From an uncultured Bacilli bacterium (GTDB lineage Bacteria > Bacillota_I > Bacilli_A > RF39 > UBA660): DNA of 10,290 nucleotides. Each line of letters begins with the position of its first letter. Position 1 is the stretch's first letter. Below, one piece after another: positions 1 to 5,730 of the stretch. The notes beneath the pieces were generated by a model that was not told where the DNA came from, did not search any database, and was given only the letters and a program-made list of their open reading frames with translations. The stretch lies in the NCBI GenBank assembly GCA_944363755.1, contig CALVVC010000031.1:1-10290 (forward strand), read 5' to 3'. The position numbers were made by a program, and so were the translations under genes.

Positions 1-1107
1 AGGACTAATAAAGTTATCTAAATCATGAAAATCTTGTCCCCTCTCAAGCCCTCCAAGTATTAAAATAACATTCTTATTAAATGATGATAAAGCTATAGTA
101 GTACACTTAGTATTAGTCGCTTCTGTATCGTTATAATAAGATACCCCATTTACTCTATCAATAAACTCTAGTCTATGTCTAACACCCGTAAATGTCTTTA
201 AAACAGAAACTATTGATTCATTATCTACTCCTACTTCTTTAGCAATCATCATAGCACCTAAAGCATTTTCAACATTATGATTACCCTTAAGTAAAAACTC
301 ATCACACTTCATAATAAACTCATCATAATAATAAAGTTTATCATCTAACATATACGCTCCATTTATCTCACGTTTAGAAGAAAAATACTTAACATTACTT
401 TTAATATCATAAGTTCCCTTCATTATCTCATCATTTTCTATATTTAAAATAGCAATATCATCTTCCGTTTGATTTTTAAATAGTTTAAGTTTAACTTGTT
501 TATATACATCATAACTACCAAAGAAATCTATATGAGCTTCCGACAAATTAGTCATCAAAGCAATATGAGGTTTAAATTTATCCATATTAGCAAGTTGTTG
601 ACAAGATACTTCCATCACAATAATATCTCCACTTTCAAGCTTATCTAAAAAACTACACAAAGGATAACCTATATTACCTGCTAAATGAACCCTTTTACCT
701 GATTTCTTAATCATCTCATAAGTAAGAGTAGTTGTCGTTGTTTTTCCATTAGTACCAGTAATTCCAATTAAAGTAACGTCCCCCGGTAATAATCTATAAG
801 CCATCTCTACTTCATTAATAACAGGTATACCTAACTCTTTCGCTTTAATTACATATTTATGATCATTTCTAATACCTGGATTTTTAATAATATAATCAAA
901 ACTATCATCAAGTAAATCATCAGGATGACTACCAAAAACCATAGTAATACTAAGTCCTTCAAGTTCTAAGACTTTATCTTTATCTTGTTTATCACGACTA
1001 CCACCATCATTTAAAATTATCGTATTATTATGTTTACTTAAATATTTACAAGCCTCATAACCACTACGAGCCATCCCAAGTACTAATATCTTTTTATTAT
1101 CAAACAT
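1..1107 (-). CDS. murD: MurD, UDP-N-acetylmuramoylalanine--D-glutamate ligase (3' end missing)
   Basis: Cytoplasmic Mur ligase that adds D-glutamate to UDP-MurNAc-L-Ala using ATP, in peptidoglycan precursor synthesis. I translated it by hand: 369 codons from an ATG at 1107, open to the window edge, so about 80 C-terminal residues of a normal ~450-residue MurD are missing. Visible are an N-terminal Rossmann start (ILVLGMARSG, 7-16), the ATP loop GITGTNGKTTTTT (115-127), TNLSEAHIDF (186-195), GNHNVEN (275-281), FTGVRHRLE (306-314) and LGGLERGQDF (351-360). The first two of the three Mur ligase domains and part of the third are therefore present. The motif usually written NDSKATN reads NDTEATN (326-332). 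A GAGGAA ribosome binding site lies 5 bases before the ATG. It is divergent from the FemABX gene, which works later on the same precursor. The identity is secure; the truncation is only the window edge. Confidence 0.96.
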   Translation of the reverse strand, partial: MFDNKKILVLGMARSGYEACKYLSKHNNTIILNDGGSRDKQDKDKVLELEGLSITMVFGSHPDDLLDDSFDYIIKNPGIRNDHKYVIKAKELGIPVINEVEMAYRLLPGDVTLIGITGTNGKTTTTTLTYEMIKKSGKRVHLAGNIGYPLCSFLDKLESGDIIVMEVSCQQLANMDKFKPHIALMTNLSEAHIDFFGSYDVYKQVKLKLFKNQTEDDIAILNIENDEIMKGTYDIKSNVKYFSSKREINGAYMLDDKLYYYDEFIMKCDEFLLKGNHNVENALGAMMIAKEVGVDNESIVSVLKTFTGVRHRLEFIDRVNGVSYYNDTEATNTKCTTIALSSFNKNVILILGGLERGQDFHDLDNFISP

Positions 1108-1132
1108 AATCATTCCTCATTCCTTTACTAAC

Positions 1133-1160
1133 ATTATACTAAATTATCAAAATATTTAAA
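1133..1160 (-). promoter_or_regulatory. murD promoter
   Basis: Reading the minus strand, a perfect -10 TATAAT (1133-1138) is preceded by a weak -35 TTTAAA (1155-1160) with a 16-bp spacer. Transcription would start near 1126, giving a leader of about 19 nt with GAGGAA ahead of the ATG at 1107. It is back to back with the promoter of the FemABX gene, the two -35 elements being 8 bp apart. Confidence 0.6.
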
Positions 1161-1168
1161 CCCTTTAA

Positions 1169-1197
1169 TTGAAAAGTAAGTAATATACTGATATAAT
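1169..1197 (+). promoter_or_regulatory. Promoter of the FemABX gene (extended -10)
   Basis: TTGAAA (1169-1174), a 17-bp spacer and TATAAT (1192-1197) form a near-consensus housekeeping sigma promoter. A TG dinucleotide at 1189-1190 adds an extended -10. The expected start of transcription, about 1204, leaves only about 7 nt before the GTG at 1211 but about 19 nt before the ATG at 1223, which supports the ATG as the real start. Confidence 0.8.
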
Positions 1198-1222
1198 TTA
1201 AGAAGAGAAAGTGTGGTCTTAT

Positions 1223-2467
1223 ATGAAAATAATAACTTTAGATGAAATAACTTTTGACAAATTTGCAAATAATCATAAATATCGTAATTATTATCAAACT
1301 TCTGCCTATGGTCGTACTATTAAAAATCACGGCTATGATATTCACTATATTGGTATTGTAGATGATTTAGGCAATTTATTAGGCGCCTCTCTACTTTTAT
1401 ATAAAGAAGTTTTAATGAATTATAAAATTGCCTATGCTCCTAGAGGATTTCTATTTGACTACACTAATATCAATAATTTAAAAGAATTTACAACAAGATT
1501 AAAGAAATTATTAAGTAAACAAGGTTTTATTTCCATTACTATTGACCCATATCTTCCAGTAAATATTAGAAATAAAGATGGTAAAATAATAAATATAAAT
1601 AATGAAGCTAATATTGCTCTAGAAAACCTTAAAGCTAGTGGTTTTAACTATCTAGGACCTAATCTTTTCTTTGAAAGTAAAAAACCTCGCTTTGAAGCAA
1701 TTGTTACACTTGATAAGGATATTAAAGAAATATATCAAAGTTTTGAAAAAAGAGTAAGACATAAAATAAAGAAAGCTATTAGAAGTGGAATTGAAATATA
1801 TAAAGGTAGTAAAGAAGAATTAGAAATTTTTTATAATCTTATAAAAAAGAAATATAATAAGCCCTTAAATTATTATATAGATTTCTATAACAACTTTGAA
1901 AATGATATTGATATTTACTTTGCTAAACTTAATACTGAGACATTTGTAATTACTAGTAGATTACAATATGAAAAAGAAATTGAAAAAAATAATGAACTAG
2001 CAAATAAAATACAATCTACAACTAATCAAAATATAAAATCAAAAATAATTAATGAAAAAATGGAATCTGATAAACTAGTAAACACTTATAAAAAGAACCT
2101 TGTCTGGGCTACTAATTTATTAAAAGATAATCCTAATGGATTAATTATAGGAACAGCTTTAAATCTATCTTATGATAATGTTTGCTATTTAATAATAGAA
2201 GGATTTAACCAAAGTTTTAAAACTCTAAATCCTAACTATCTTATCAAATGGAAAATGATAAATGACTACAAAAACAGAAACTTTAAATATATAAACTTAA
2301 ATGCTATAAGTGGAGAATTTAATAAAATAACAAAGTATAGTGGTCTTAATGAAATGAAATTAGGTTTTAACTCTCTAATTACAGAATATATTGGTGAATT
2401 TGAACTAATCATAAGTCCCCTACCTTATAATTTATATAAAAATCTAAATAAAGAAAAGAAAAAATAA
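1223..2467 (+). CDS. FemABX-family peptidoglycan interpeptide-bridge aminoacyltransferase
   Basis: Enzymes of this family use aminoacyl-tRNA to attach amino acids (Gly, Ala or Ser) to the lysine side chain of lipid II or its nucleotide precursor at the inner membrane face, building the cross-bridge. The 414-residue product has the family length and layout. Two GNAT-like halves are visible: the N-terminal half contains FFQTS-like YYQTSAYG (23-30), and KRVRHKIKKAIRSG (176-189) matches the family's K-x-R-x-x-I-x-K-A-x-x-G signature. A lysine/glutamate-rich helical stretch (about 246-292) fits the coiled-coil arm thought to contact tRNA. Near the C-terminus come YSGLNEMKLGF and IGEFEL. I chose the ATG at 1223 over the GTG at 1211 because of the promoter position and because the family N-terminus begins at MKIITL. 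The ribosome binding site is weak. The specific amino acid and the FemX/FemA/MurM subtype cannot be read from the sequence. Confidence 0.9.
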   Translation: MKIITLDEITFDKFANNHKYRNYYQTSAYGRTIKNHGYDIHYIGIVDDLGNLLGASLLLYKEVLMNYKIAYAPRGFLFDYTNINNLKEFTTRLKKLLSKQGFISITIDPYLPVNIRNKDGKIININNEANIALENLKASGFNYLGPNLFFESKKPRFEAIVTLDKDIKEIYQSFEKRVRHKIKKAIRSGIEIYKGSKEELEIFYNLIKKKYNKPLNYYIDFYNNFENDIDIYFAKLNTETFVITSRLQYEKEIEKNNELANKIQSTTNQNIKSKIINEKMESDKLVNTYKKNLVWATNLLKDNPNGLIIGTALNLSYDNVCYLIIEGFNQSFKTLNPNYLIKWKMINDYKNRNFKYINLNAISGEFNKITKYSGLNEMKLGFNSLITEYIGEFELIISPLPYNLYKNLNKEKKK

Positions 2468-2522
2468 AATAAAACATTTTACACTTATTATGTAAAAGAT
2501 ACTACTAAAATATTAAAAAGTG

Positions 2523-2531
2523 TGATATAAA
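2523..2531 (+). promoter_or_regulatory. Possible extended -10 promoter of the 206-residue gene
   Basis: TG-A-TATAAA (TG at 2523-2524, hexamer 2526-2531) resembles the extended -10 of the FemABX and thyX promoters in this window. No convincing -35 lies 17 bp upstream (TACTAA). Transcription would start near 2538, just before the ribosome binding site. This is an inference from motif match only. Confidence 0.4.
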
Positions 2532-2550
2532 TAAAAAAAGGAGGATAATT

Positions 2551-3171
2551 ATGGAAAACTTAGCTGAACTAGAAAGAAAATTAAGACAAGCAGAACAGGA
2601 ATTAGAAGCTCTTTCTACTAATAAACATAACACTGTTAAATATGATTATGAAAAAGGAGAAACATATGGAGAAGAAAACCATTATGTTGAATATACTAAT
2701 CCACAAAGAGCACGCTCTTTAATTAATCATATTAACTATTTGCAAGATCAAATAAAAAACTATGATAAAAATGTTAATATGCAAAATGCTAGAAATGAAT
2801 TATTTCAAGGGATAAGAGCCGAAGCAAAGGAAAAAGAAATAACTAATACTGCTCATGAATTATATGAACAAGCTCGAACTGACTATGAAAAGAAAGGTCC
2901 ATTAGGAAAATTAGGTGCTATTTTAACAGGCAAAAAAACAAAAGAATTAGATAATAGTGATGATATTATGAAAAAGTATCGTGAAGAAGCAGAACAAGCA
3001 ATCAATAATGAATATTCTGATAATAGAATTGACGAAATAGAACGTCAACGAGCATATATTACAGAAAAATTTAAAGATAAACCAGCGATAATTGCTACTT
3101 ACAATGCTCAATTTGATAGAGAAATTGCCAAGTTACGAGGAGAAGATATCACAAGTGGAAAATCAAAATAA
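2551..3171 (+). CDS. Hypothetical coiled-coil protein, 206 residues
   Basis: I do not recognise this protein. It is soluble-looking, with no signal peptide and no membrane segment, and is rich in Glu, Lys, Asn and Gln. Helical, heptad-like stretches appear at the N-terminus (LAELERKLRQAEQELEAL, 4-21), around 52-75 and through 135-200. They are interrupted by a glycine-containing turn, KKGPLGKLGAILTGKK (113-128). A strong ribosome binding site (GGAGG, 2540-2544) sits 6 nt before the ATG. The 99-residue gene begins inside its last codons, so the two are probably translated as a coupled pair. A structural or scaffold-like role would fit the coiled coils, but no function can be assigned. It is clearly a real gene judging by the ribosome binding site, the long open frame and protein-like composition. 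Confidence 0.75.
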   Translation: MENLAELERKLRQAEQELEALSTNKHNTVKYDYEKGETYGEENHYVEYTNPQRARSLINHINYLQDQIKNYDKNVNMQNARNELFQGIRAEAKEKEITNTAHELYEQARTDYEKKGPLGKLGAILTGKKTKELDNSDDIMKKYREEAEQAINNEYSDNRIDEIERQRAYITEKFKDKPAIIATYNAQFDREIAKLRGEDITSGKSK

Positions 3172-3454
3172 TAAAGAATTTAATAATCTAGTAGAAGCTT
3201 ATAAAAAACTTTCTACTAAAGAAAAACAAGATGAAATTGTAAAATTATTTAAAGAAAATATTGCTATATGGGAAAAATTAAACAACGATATAAACAATAA
3301 TCATAATCTTTTATTTAATAGAGAAATAATTGATATAAACAAAGAAAATTACACAACAGATGATTTTTTAGAAGCAATATTTGTTTATTTACATATGTTA
3401 TCTGATTCCACAGCAAGCTTTGCTGAAAAAATTGCCAATGATTTTTACAAATAA
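3155..3454 (+). CDS. Hypothetical protein, 99 residues, overlapping the preceding gene
   Basis: Unrecognised small, mainly helical, soluble protein containing AYKKLSTKEKQDEIVKLF and the later DDFLEAIFVYLHML. An upstream in-frame ATG at 3092 would give 120 residues, but its first 21 codons run across the well-formed end of the preceding gene in another frame and have no ribosome binding site. I prefer the GTG at 3155, preceded by AGGAG at 3138-3142 with a somewhat long 12-nt spacing. On that choice it overlaps the previous stop by 17 nt, suggesting translational coupling and a shared mRNA. The stop codon (3452-3454) runs into a terminator hairpin. The arrangement, two small overlapping genes of unknown function, is also seen in toxin-antitoxin pairs, but nothing in the sequence identifies a toxin. 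Confidence 0.65.
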   Translation: MENQNNKEFNNLVEAYKKLSTKEKQDEIVKLFKENIAIWEKLNNDINNNHNLLFNREIIDINKENYTTDDFLEAIFVYLHMLSDSTASFAEKIANDFYK

Positions 3455-3488
3455 AAGGGACTGAGTAAAAATTTCTAGCCTCTTTTTT
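3453..3488 (+). terminator. Intrinsic terminator after the 206/99-residue gene pair
   Basis: AAAAGGGACT (3453-3462) pairs with AGCCTCTTTT (3477-3486) in a 10-bp stem with one G-U pair and one A-C mismatch. The loop is 14 nt, and the T-run continues to 3488. It begins within the stop codon of the 99-residue gene. Its left arm is one copy of the 20-bp inverted repeat described separately. Confidence 0.6.
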
Positions 3489-3520
3489 GTTTGATTTCTA
3501 AAATTTATAAAAATATGTAT

Positions 3521-3685
3521 TTATAATAAATATATTTTCTTAATTTCCTCATAGTACTTGTTGGAGTAATTATTAAAATAAATACTTTTGTGTTAAAATA
3601 GTTCATGTAATACATCTTCTTTTGTCATTAGATTACGATTACATATAGCGTTAGAAATTAAGTTTTCTTTCGCCTTTTTATTTTT
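3521..3685 (-). pseudogene. Possible eroded coding remnant
   Basis: One minus-strand frame reads 30 codons ending AICNRNLMTKEDVLHELF, a TAA (3593-3595), then 23 further codons (HKSIYFNNYSNKYYEEIKKI...) to a second TAA at 3521-3523. Both pieces have a protein-like mix of Lys, Glu, Asn and Tyr, and they stay in the same frame across the internal stop. There is no start codon or ribosome binding site for the whole. This may be the residue of a small gene. In DNA this AT-rich a chance frame cannot be excluded, and I recognise no family. The rest of the 274-bp gap holds only the two terminators. Confidence 0.25.
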
Positions 3686-3697
3686 TTACTTGATTTC

Positions 3698-3732
3698 AAA
3701 AAACTGAACAGAAATTATTCATTTCTACTCAG
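3698..3732 (-). terminator. Intrinsic terminator of the 204-residue membrane protein gene
   Basis: On the minus strand CTGAGTAGAAAT (3732-3721) pairs with ATTTCTGTTCAG (3715-3704) in a 12-bp stem with two G-U pairs and a 5-nt loop. Six T residues (3703-3698) follow. The gene's stop codon at 3729-3731 lies inside the first stem arm. The stem could also act on plus-strand transcripts, since CCCCTTTTT follows it there. Confidence 0.75.
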
Positions 3733-4343
3733 CCCCTTTTTATATCATCTTCGCTAAAACATATACTATCCATTACTTCATTAACAACATCTTCCCATTC
3801 TTGATATTCATTAATTGGAATATTAAACTCAATAGTTACAAGCTTATCTTCAAGCGTAAAGAATCTAAGATTATAATATGTATTAGCATCGCTCGCTACT
3901 AAACTAGCAAAAGTTTTTTTATATTTTTGATAAACACCACTATCTAAAACTGTCATATTAACAAGCCCTGCTATTCTATTACTTAAATATTCTTCTAAAC
4001 TATCATCAGTCATAGTTTCATTAGTTGTACTAATAAAAATATGTTTTAAATCATCATTACTCATAAATACAAGTTCAGGACGGTTATTATAATTATATTT
4101 TGTCTTTAAAGTTTCTTCATCCAACATAACAAAAGTATCAGGAACATTCAAAAAGAAACTCTGATCAACTCTATAAGTTTTAAAATTAACTTCTTTGCCA
4201 TTAATTTCAAACTCTACCTTATCTTTTTTTTCATTACTAATAGAATCTACATTATGATTATGTATTGCACTAGCAATGAAAAAAGCTATAACCACTATAA
4301 CAACAATACCCAAAACCCCTAATATAATTTCTTTTCTTTTCAT
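3729..4343 (-). CDS. Membrane-anchored hypothetical protein, 204 residues
   Basis: Begins MKRKEIILGVLGIVVIVVIA: two basic clusters then a hydrophobic segment (about 6-28), making an uncleaved signal anchor with the remaining ~175 residues outside the cell. There is no lipobox cysteine. The outer part alternates strand-like and acidic stretches and ends with a pattern (LRFFTLEDKLVTIEF at about 161-175, then a helix and DSICF). That pattern recalls PsbP/Mog1-type folds, though this is only a weak resemblance. I chose the ATG at 4343 over one at 4355 because the predicted transcription start lies at about 4353 and a GGTG element precedes 4343 at suitable spacing. The gene is monocistronic, with its own promoter, a palindrome in that promoter and its own terminator. 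Function unknown; an envelope role is an inference from topology. Confidence 0.75.
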   Translation of the reverse strand: MKRKEIILGVLGIVVIVVIAFFIASAIHNHNVDSISNEKKDKVEFEINGKEVNFKTYRVDQSFFLNVPDTFVMLDEETLKTKYNYNNRPELVFMSNDDLKHIFISTTNETMTDDSLEEYLSNRIAGLVNMTVLDSGVYQKYKKTFASLVASDANTYYNLRFFTLEDKLVTIEFNIPINEYQEWEDVVNEVMDSICFSEDDIKRG

Positions 4344-4359
4344 AATAAACACCATAATA

Positions 4360-4388
4360 AGTATATCATTTATAATGATATACGTAAA
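4360..4388 (-). promoter_or_regulatory. Promoter of the 204-residue gene
   Basis: On the minus strand TTTACG (-35, 4383-4388), a 17-bp spacer and TATACT (-10, 4360-4365) form a reasonable promoter. The start is expected near 4353, which leaves a short leader of about 10 nt before the ATG at 4343. It lies just beyond the tuf terminator, so it is separate from the str operon. Confidence 0.6.
4361..4383. promoter_or_regulatory. Perfect palindrome, candidate operator
   Basis: Arms GTATATCATT (4361-4370) and AATGATATAC (4374-4383) are exact reverse complements around a 3-bp centre, TAT. The palindrome overlaps all but one base of the -10, spans the whole spacer and touches the -35 of the promoter above. 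This is where a dimeric repressor would block RNA polymerase. No T-run follows, so a terminator is unlikely. No regulator gene is in the window. Confidence 0.5.
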
Positions 4389-4411
4389 CTAATTATTACT
4401 ATAAAATCAGC

Positions 4412-4437
4412 AAAAAAAAGAAGCCCTAAGGCTTCTT
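4412..4437 (-). terminator. Intrinsic terminator of the str operon, after tuf
   Basis: On the minus strand AAGAAGCC (4437-4430) and GGCTTCTT (4425-4418) form a perfect 8-bp stem with a 4-nt loop. The stem's closing T residues run on into a T-tract down to 4412. It begins 12 bp after the tuf stop codon, and there is no matching T-run on the other strand. Confidence 0.93.
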
Positions 4438-4449
4438 AATAAGCTTCTA

Positions 4450-5640
4450 TTATCCTTCGATTTCAGAAACAACACCAGCACCAACAGTACGTCCACCTTC
4501 ACGGATAGAGAACTTAGTACCTTTTTCAATAGCAATTGGGTGAATTAATTCAACTTCCATTGTTACGTTATCACCAGGCATAACCATTTCTACACCTTCA
4601 GGTAAAGTAATTACACCAGTAACATCAGTAGTTCTGAAATAGAATTGTGGACGATAGTTACTGAAGAATGGAGTATGACGTCCACCTTCTTCTTTACTTA
4701 GTACGTAAACTTCAGCTTTAAATTTACTGTGAGGTTTAACACTACCAGGTTTAGCAAGAACTTGTCCACGTTCAACTTGTTCACGAGAGATACCACGAAG
4801 TAAAACACCTGCATTATCTCCAGCTTCTGCATAATCTAGTTGTTTTCTAAACATTTCGATACCAGTAACAACTGTCTTTTGAGTATCACGGATACCAACA
4901 ATTTCAACTTCATCATTAAGTTTTAATTGTCCACGTTCAACACGTCCAGTAACAACTGTACCACGACCTGTGATAGTGAATACATCTTCAATACTCATTA
5001 AGAATGGTTTATCAGTATCACGTTCAGGAGTTGGAATCCATTCATCAACAGCATCCATTAAATCATAGATAGCTTGAACATACTTAGGATCTCCTTCAAG
5101 AGCTTTAAGAGCAGAACCCTTAATAACTGGAGTTTCATCTCCTTCGTAACCATATTCATTTAATAAGTCACGAACTTCCATTTCAACTAAATCGATTAAC
5201 TCATCATCATCAACCATATCACATTTGTTTAAGAATACAACCATACGAGGTACTCCAACTTGACGTGATAATAGGATGTGTTCACGAGTTTGAGCCATAG
5301 CTCCATCTGTAGCAGCAATTACAAGAATTGCACCATCCATTTGAGCAGCACCAGTAATCATGTTTTTAACATAGTCAGCATGTCCTGGGCAGTCAACGTG
5401 AGCATAATGACGTTTTTCAGTTTGGTATTCTACGTGTGCAGTATTAATAGTAATACCACGTTCTCTTTCTTCTGGAGCTTTATCAATGTTTGCATAATCT
5501 GTAAAATCAGCCCATGCAGGGTTTTTATCATGTAAACATTTAGTAATAGCTGCAGTTAATGTAGTTTTACCATGATCTACGTGTCCAATTGTACCAATGT
5601 TAACATGTGGTTTTGAACGATCAAATTTTTGTTTTGCCAT
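4450..5640 (-). CDS. tuf: Translation elongation factor Tu
   Basis: EF-Tu delivers aminoacyl-tRNA to the ribosomal A site as a GTP complex. The product is 396 residues from MAKQKFDR, the usual bacterial length. The GTPase motifs are all present: GHVDHGKT (19-26), RGITI (61-65), DCPGH (83-87), NKCD (138-141) and SALK (176-179). They are followed by the two beta-barrel domains, ending [18 protein letters not shown] longer frame begins at an upstream ATG (5667), but GGAGG at 5649-5653 sits 8 nt before the ATG at 5640, and the family N-terminus starts there. It is the last gene of rpsL-rpsG-fusA-tuf, separated from fusA by 90 bp that contain a possible promoter, and it ends at a strong terminator. 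Nothing odd was seen in the protein. Confidence 0.99.
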   Translation of the reverse strand: MAKQKFDRSKPHVNIGTIGHVDHGKTTLTAAITKCLHDKNPAWADFTDYANIDKAPEERERGITINTAHVEYQTEKRHYAHVDCPGHADYVKNMITGAAQMDGAILVIAATDGAMAQTREHILLSRQVGVPRMVVFLNKCDMVDDDELIDLVEMEVRDLLNEYGYEGDETPVIKGSALKALEGDPKYVQAIYDLMDAVDEWIPTPERDTDKPFLMSIEDVFTITGRGTVVTGRVERGQLKLNDEVEIVGIRDTQKTVVTGIEMFRKQLDYAEAGDNAGVLLRGISREQVERGQVLAKPGSVKPHSKFKAEVYVLSKEEGGRHTPFFSNYRPQFYFRTTDVTGVITLPEGVEMVMPGDNVTMEVELIHPIAIEKGTKFSIREGGRTVGAGVVSEIEG

Positions 5641-5665
5641 ATTTTTTTCCTCCTCTTTTAATTTC

Positions 5666-5693
5666 ATTATATATTTTATCTAACAATTAGCAA
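5666..5693 (-). promoter_or_regulatory. Possible internal promoter for tuf
   Basis: Between fusA and tuf the minus strand carries TTGCTA (5688-5693), a 16-bp spacer and a perfect TATAAT (5666-5671). Transcription would begin near 5659. A perfect 10-bp palindrome, GCAAATTTGC (5690-5699), overlaps the -35. There is no terminator between the two genes, so tuf would be read both from here and from the operon promoter. Confidence 0.5.
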
Positions 5694-5730
5694 ATTTGCA
5701 ACTGTTTAGAACTAATTTTATAGAGTTTTA

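Larger units (their letters stand above)
3453..3740. repeat. 20-bp inverted repeat (18/20) bounding a 288-bp intergenic stretch
   Basis: Plus-strand 3453-3472 and the reverse complement of 3721-3740 match at 18 of 20 positions (AAAAGGGACTGAGTA... versus AAAAGGGGCTGAGTA...). Each copy lies inside the terminator of one of the converging genes, and each touches a stop codon. The simplest reading is two copies of a terminator sequence common in this genome. A small transposon-like element whose ends supply terminators is the alternative. I saw no clear target-site duplication. Confidence 0.6.

Noticed and set aside
1211..1222. GTG start four codons before the ATG of the FemABX gene
   Set aside because: It would lie only about 7 nt from the expected transcription start, and the family N-terminus fits the ATG at 1223.
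2477..2497. Hairpin TTTTACA/TGTAAAA after the FemABX gene
   Set aside because: The 7-bp stem has almost no G or C and no T-run follows, so I do not call it a terminator; it may be chance in AT-rich DNA.
3092..3154. Upstream ATG extension of the 99-residue gene to 120 residues
   Set aside because: The extra codons only re-read the end of the 206-residue gene in another frame and no ribosome binding site precedes the ATG; the GTG at 3155 follows AGGAG.
3453..3740. Insertion sequence or CRISPR interpretation of the inverted-repeat stretch
   Set aside because: There is no transposase frame, no clear target duplication and only two repeat copies in opposite orientation, so neither an intact insertion sequence nor a CRISPR array is supported.
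5278..5535. 85-codon plus-strand open frame
   Set aside because: Lies entirely inside tuf on the opposite strand; the product is Ser/Ile/Phe-rich and has no ribosome binding site, so it is a shadow of the conserved gene.
5641..5667. Longer EF-Tu start at 5667
   Set aside because: The nine extra residues (MKLKEEEKN) encode the ribosome binding site region itself; EF-Tu begins at MAKQKFDR.
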